Source: Clostridiales bacterium (GTDB lineage: Bacteria; Bacillota; Clostridia; Lachnospirales; WQUN01). From it: a stretch of DNA of 16,032 nt. Below the pieces are notes generated by a model, which had not been told where the DNA came from, made no database searches, and was given only the letters and a program-made list of their open reading frames with translations. The stretch lies in contig JAISZF010000128.1 of NCBI GenBank assembly GCA_031269415.1, forward strand, positions 1 to 16,032, written 5' to 3'. Positions 15,855 to 16,032 of this stretch are shown piece by piece. A program made the position numbers and the translations under genes. The stretch's first letter is position 1, and each line of letters begins with the position of its first letter.

Positions 15855-16032
15855 GGTAGTGTTCGATATTGCATATGGTTTCTGGCAAAACTATACCACC
15901 AAAGGACGACCGCACATTTTTACGTTAATACAAAGACCTACAACCGCTTTATGCGTGATTAGCTTTTTTGAAAAGCAAATAGTTTTTCTAGCCAATCGTT
16001 TTACCCATGTACGAAGCGATAGATGGATTCGT
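15855..16032 (-). mobile_element. IS1-like insertion sequence, 3' end (cut by window edge)
   Basis: The transposase tail at 15891-16031 defines this element. The outer boundary is a guess: GGTAGTGTT at 15855-15863 begins with GGT as in the terminal repeats of IS1 elements, but the other end is outside the window, so neither the inverted repeat nor the target duplication can be verified. Confidence 0.4.
15891..16031 (-). CDS. IS1-like transposase, C-terminal fragment (partial)
   Basis: Minus-strand frame entering from the right edge and stopping at TAG (15893-15891), 46 residues. It contains LSLRTWVKRLARKTICFSKK followed by THKAVVGLCIN, which resembles the C-terminal end of IS1-family (InsB-like) transposases, where an LR-x5-RLxRKTxCFS block precedes a short hydrophobic tail. 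The catalytic residues lie upstream, outside the window. Whether the full gene is intact cannot be seen. Confidence 0.6.
   Translation of the reverse strand, partial: RIHLSLRTWVKRLARKTICFSKKLITHKAVVGLCINVKMCGRPLVV

Noticed and set aside
15869..15897. Plus-strand promoter-like pair TTGCAT-N17-TATACC
   Set aside because: It lies within the IS end and no plus-strand gene follows before the window edge.
1..16032. CRISPR array, tRNA or rRNA genes
   Set aside because: No regularly spaced short DNA repeats or recognisable RNA gene sequences were seen.

Overview
The window looks like a chromosomal segment of a Gram-positive, low-redundancy Firmicute of the clostridial type. The evidence is an mcsA-mcsB-clpC protein quality-control operon, a very large secreted protein anchored by S-layer homology (SLH) domains, purine-rich Shine-Dalgarno sites, and a DUF58 gene paired with a membrane-protein gene. 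The coding DNA is moderately GC-rich. Both ends are more AT-rich and carry debris of mobile or polymorphic elements. The species cannot be named from the sequence alone.

Layout. Positions 1-530 hold a broken YD-repeat (RHS-type) remnant with a frame break and an AT-rich tail. Era GTPase follows (TTG start at 733) and ends in a clear terminator. Next is one gene of 6.7 kb for a 2221-residue exported protein: signal peptide, C-type-lectin-like domain, MucBP-like segment, about sixteen InlB-B/Flg_new-type repeats, and C-terminal SLH domains. It too ends in a terminator. A small zinc-ribbon gene of unknown function stands alone between two terminators. The mcsA-mcsB-clpC operon runs from 9315 to 13320. 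A hairpin terminator separates clpC from a convergent minus-strand pair: a DUF58 protein and a polytopic membrane protein with a DUF4129-like tail. The right edge carries the 3' end of an IS1-like transposase on the minus strand, cut by the window end.

How the genes work together. McsA and McsB make a protein-arginine kinase that tags damaged proteins with phospho-arginine for ClpC with ClpP. Usually ctsR heads this operon and represses it. Here ctsR is absent; instead a CIRCE-like inverted repeat (the HrcA operator) overlaps the -35 box of a good promoter, so HrcA is the likely regulator. clpC appears to begin at a non-canonical codon (ATT or ACG) just after a strong ribosome site; its first in-frame ATG would remove conserved N-terminal residues. 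Era and the DUF58 pair have lost their commonest neighbours (recO and ybeY, and a MoxR ATPase, respectively), which fits the rearrangement debris at both ends.

Most worth a second look: the CIRCE site replacing ctsR, the clpC start, the lectin/repeat/SLH giant, the RHS remnant with its foreign-looking tail, and the IS edge.
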